Positions 7,002 to 7,376 of a stretch of 7,376 bases of DNA are shown piece by piece; position 1 is the first letter of the stretch, and every line of letters begins with the position of its first letter. The notes below the pieces were generated by a model. The model did not search any database. It was not told the origin of the DNA and saw only the letters and a program-made list of their open reading frames with translations. The stretch comes from an uncultured Collinsella sp. (GTDB lineage: Bacteria; Actinomycetota; Coriobacteriia; Coriobacteriales; Coriobacteriaceae): positions 1-7,376 of the forward strand of contig CATZLI010000016.1 of assembly GCA_958421275.1 (NCBI GenBank). The letters are read 5' to 3'. Both the position numbers and the translations under genes were made by a program.

Positions 7002-7136
7002 GGTCCCCGGACGGAGGGGCCGGATATAAGGTTTCCTGCTCTACAGTCCTGCGCAAGACGAAGGCCACATTAAGTGGCCTTCTTTGCGTGCGGAACTCGC
7101 GATAAACCTTATATCCGGCCCCTCCGTCCGGGGACC
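7002..7136. repeat. 135-bp palindromic element with perfect 33-bp inverted arms
   Basis: Positions 7002-7034 are the exact reverse complement of 7104-7136, 33 bp without a mismatch, around a 69-nt interior that carries its own hairpin (7051-7089). The symmetry ends sharply: the next bases on either side do not pair. The element starts 13 nt after the tsaD stop codon. Each arm has a GC-rich outer part that can also fold on itself (CCCC at 7005-7008 with GGGG at 7016-7019) and an AT-rich inner part. No target-site duplication is visible at its borders. It could be a miniature inverted-repeat element, a dispersed intergenic repeat, or a very stable transcript 3' end. Confidence 0.85.
7051..7089 (+). 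terminator. Probable terminator of the acpS-tsaD operon
   Basis: A perfect 9-bp stem (7060-7068 with 7074-7082) around ATTAA is followed by TTT (7083-7085). A lower stem can form between 7051-7056 and 7084-7089, with one G-T pair. The hairpin lies about 60 nt after the tsaD stop codon, inside the 33-bp inverted repeat. The T tract is short and interrupted (TTCTTT), so terminator function is likely but not certain. Confidence 0.6.
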
Positions 7137-7321
7137 TTTCTGTATCGATATAGCTTCTGAGCTGGTTTGGCGTCGACAACGTCCAGCAAGGTTAACAAGC
7201 CAGCGTCGAATTTCCAGCGTTCTTTAGCTGAAAGAAAAAGTTGGTGTGCGGAGCTTTGCTCCGCACATTTGGGATGGGAGCTCCTCGGAGGCGGGGCGGG
7301 CGCCTGCCGCCATATATGAAC
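7137..7321. other. Intergenic spacer without a recognisable gene
   Basis: Together with its flanks this belongs to a gene-free stretch of 387 bases (6990-7376). Positions 7137-7244 are of mixed composition and include an imperfect palindrome (TTCTTT at 7220-7225, AAAGAA at 7231-7236). The minus strand is open for 81 codons across 7354-7109. Its middle section, including WKFDAGLLTLLDVVDAK, reads more like protein than its ends, but the frame starts and ends inside repeats and I recognise no family. Positions 7271-7310 are very GC-rich with small palindromes (GGAGCTCC at 7277-7284), followed by CATATATG at 7311-7318. It may hold a decayed gene fragment or simply spacer. Confidence 0.5.
7245..7270. 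terminator. Strong hairpin, possible terminator
   Basis: A perfect 10-bp stem (7245-7254 with 7258-7267) closes on TTT and is followed by TTT at 7268-7270 on the plus strand. Read on the minus strand it is followed, after CCAAC, by a run of five T (complement of 7235-7239). The T tracts are short or displaced, so either strand could be the functional one. No gene end is visible for it to serve, other than one off the right edge or the unassigned spacer. Confidence 0.45.
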
Positions 7322-7376
7322 TTTATCGCGAGTTCCGCACGAACAGGAGGCCACTTAATGTGGCCTCCGTCGTGAG
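7322..7376 (-). repeat. Second, inverted copy of the hairpin core, cut by the window edge
   Basis: The reverse complement of 7322-7376 matches 7052-7106 at 49 of 55 positions without gaps. It contains the same hairpin (7346-7354 with 7360-7368, loop TTAAT on the plus strand) and its own lower stem, CACGA (7338-7342) with TCGTG (7370-7374). The match stops near the inner end of the 33-bp arm: left of 7322 the sequence differs from that arm apart from a few shared bases. The copy reaches the last base of the window, so its other end is not visible. Confidence 0.85.

Larger units (their letters stand above)
7087..7341. repeat. Perfect 20-bp inverted repeat flanking a 215-bp segment
   Basis: Positions 7087-7106 and 7322-7341 are exact reverse complements (20 of 20) and enclose 7107-7321. 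They are the best conserved part of the longer inverted match described at 7322-7376. The left copy shares its last three bases (7104-7106) with the 3' arm of the 33-bp repeat and its first three (7087-7089) with the base of the terminator hairpin. These structures therefore compete for the same bases. Confidence 0.8.

Noticed and set aside
7084..7114. Promoter in the 3' arm (TTGCGT with TTATAT)
   Set aside because: The spacer is 19 bp, both boxes are weak, and the sequence is already explained by the hairpin foot and the inverted arm.
7002..7136. Insertion sequence remnant with terminal inverted repeats
   Set aside because: There is no transposase fragment and no visible target-site duplication. 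The possibility of a non-autonomous element is kept as a finding, but an IS call is not supported.
6832..7179. Minus-strand open frame of 115 codons running from the intergenic region into tsaD
   Set aside because: It is Arg-rich, crosses the terminator hairpin and both 33-bp arms, and overlaps the conserved end of TsaD, so it is best explained as a chance frame.
7052..7376. CRISPR array or direct repeats
   Set aside because: The two similar units are inverted, not direct, only two are present, and there are no regular spacers or cas genes.

Overview
The window looks like a chromosomal housekeeping region from a moderately GC-rich Gram-positive bacterium, most likely an actinomycetote of the class Coriobacteriia (Collinsella or a relative). 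That placement is an inference. It rests on the gene order (acpS-nnr-alr, then tsaE and a TsaB/RimI/TsaD block), on TsaB, RimI and TsaD being fused into one polypeptide (to my knowledge a coriobacterial trait), and on GC-rich codon use. No sequence search was possible.

Layout. Positions 24-56 hold an intrinsic terminator for a gene that lies off the left edge. Positions 57-165 are a short leader with two candidate sigma-70-type promoters and a good ribosome binding site. Positions 166-6989 are one tightly packed run of six plus-strand genes, with junctions of 0, 2, 8, 12 and -14 nt: acpS (holo-ACP synthase with an unusual C-terminal tail), nnr (bifunctional NAD(P)HX repair enzyme), alr (alanine racemase with two active-site substitutions), a family 4 Fe-S uracil-DNA glycosylase, tsaE, and a 794-residue TsaB-RimI-TsaD fusion. 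The spacing strongly suggests a single operon.

Function. The genes join several essential or maintenance tasks: activation of acyl carrier protein for lipid synthesis, repair of damaged nicotinamide cofactors, D-alanine supply for peptidoglycan, removal of uracil from DNA, N6-threonylcarbamoyladenosine (t6A) modification of tRNA (TsaB, TsaD and TsaE; TsaC is not in the window), and N-terminal acetylation of ribosomal protein S18 (RimI).

The right end, 6990-7376, has no convincing gene. It is densely palindromic: a perfect 33-bp inverted repeat (7002-7034 with 7104-7136) encloses a terminator-like hairpin, and a second, diverged, inverted copy of the core (7322-7376) runs off the window. The two cores match at 49 of 55 positions, and one pair of differences compensates within a stem. 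This is the least explained part of the window and the best candidate for something undescribed. I see no CRISPR array, tRNA, rRNA, transposase, phage gene or defence system.
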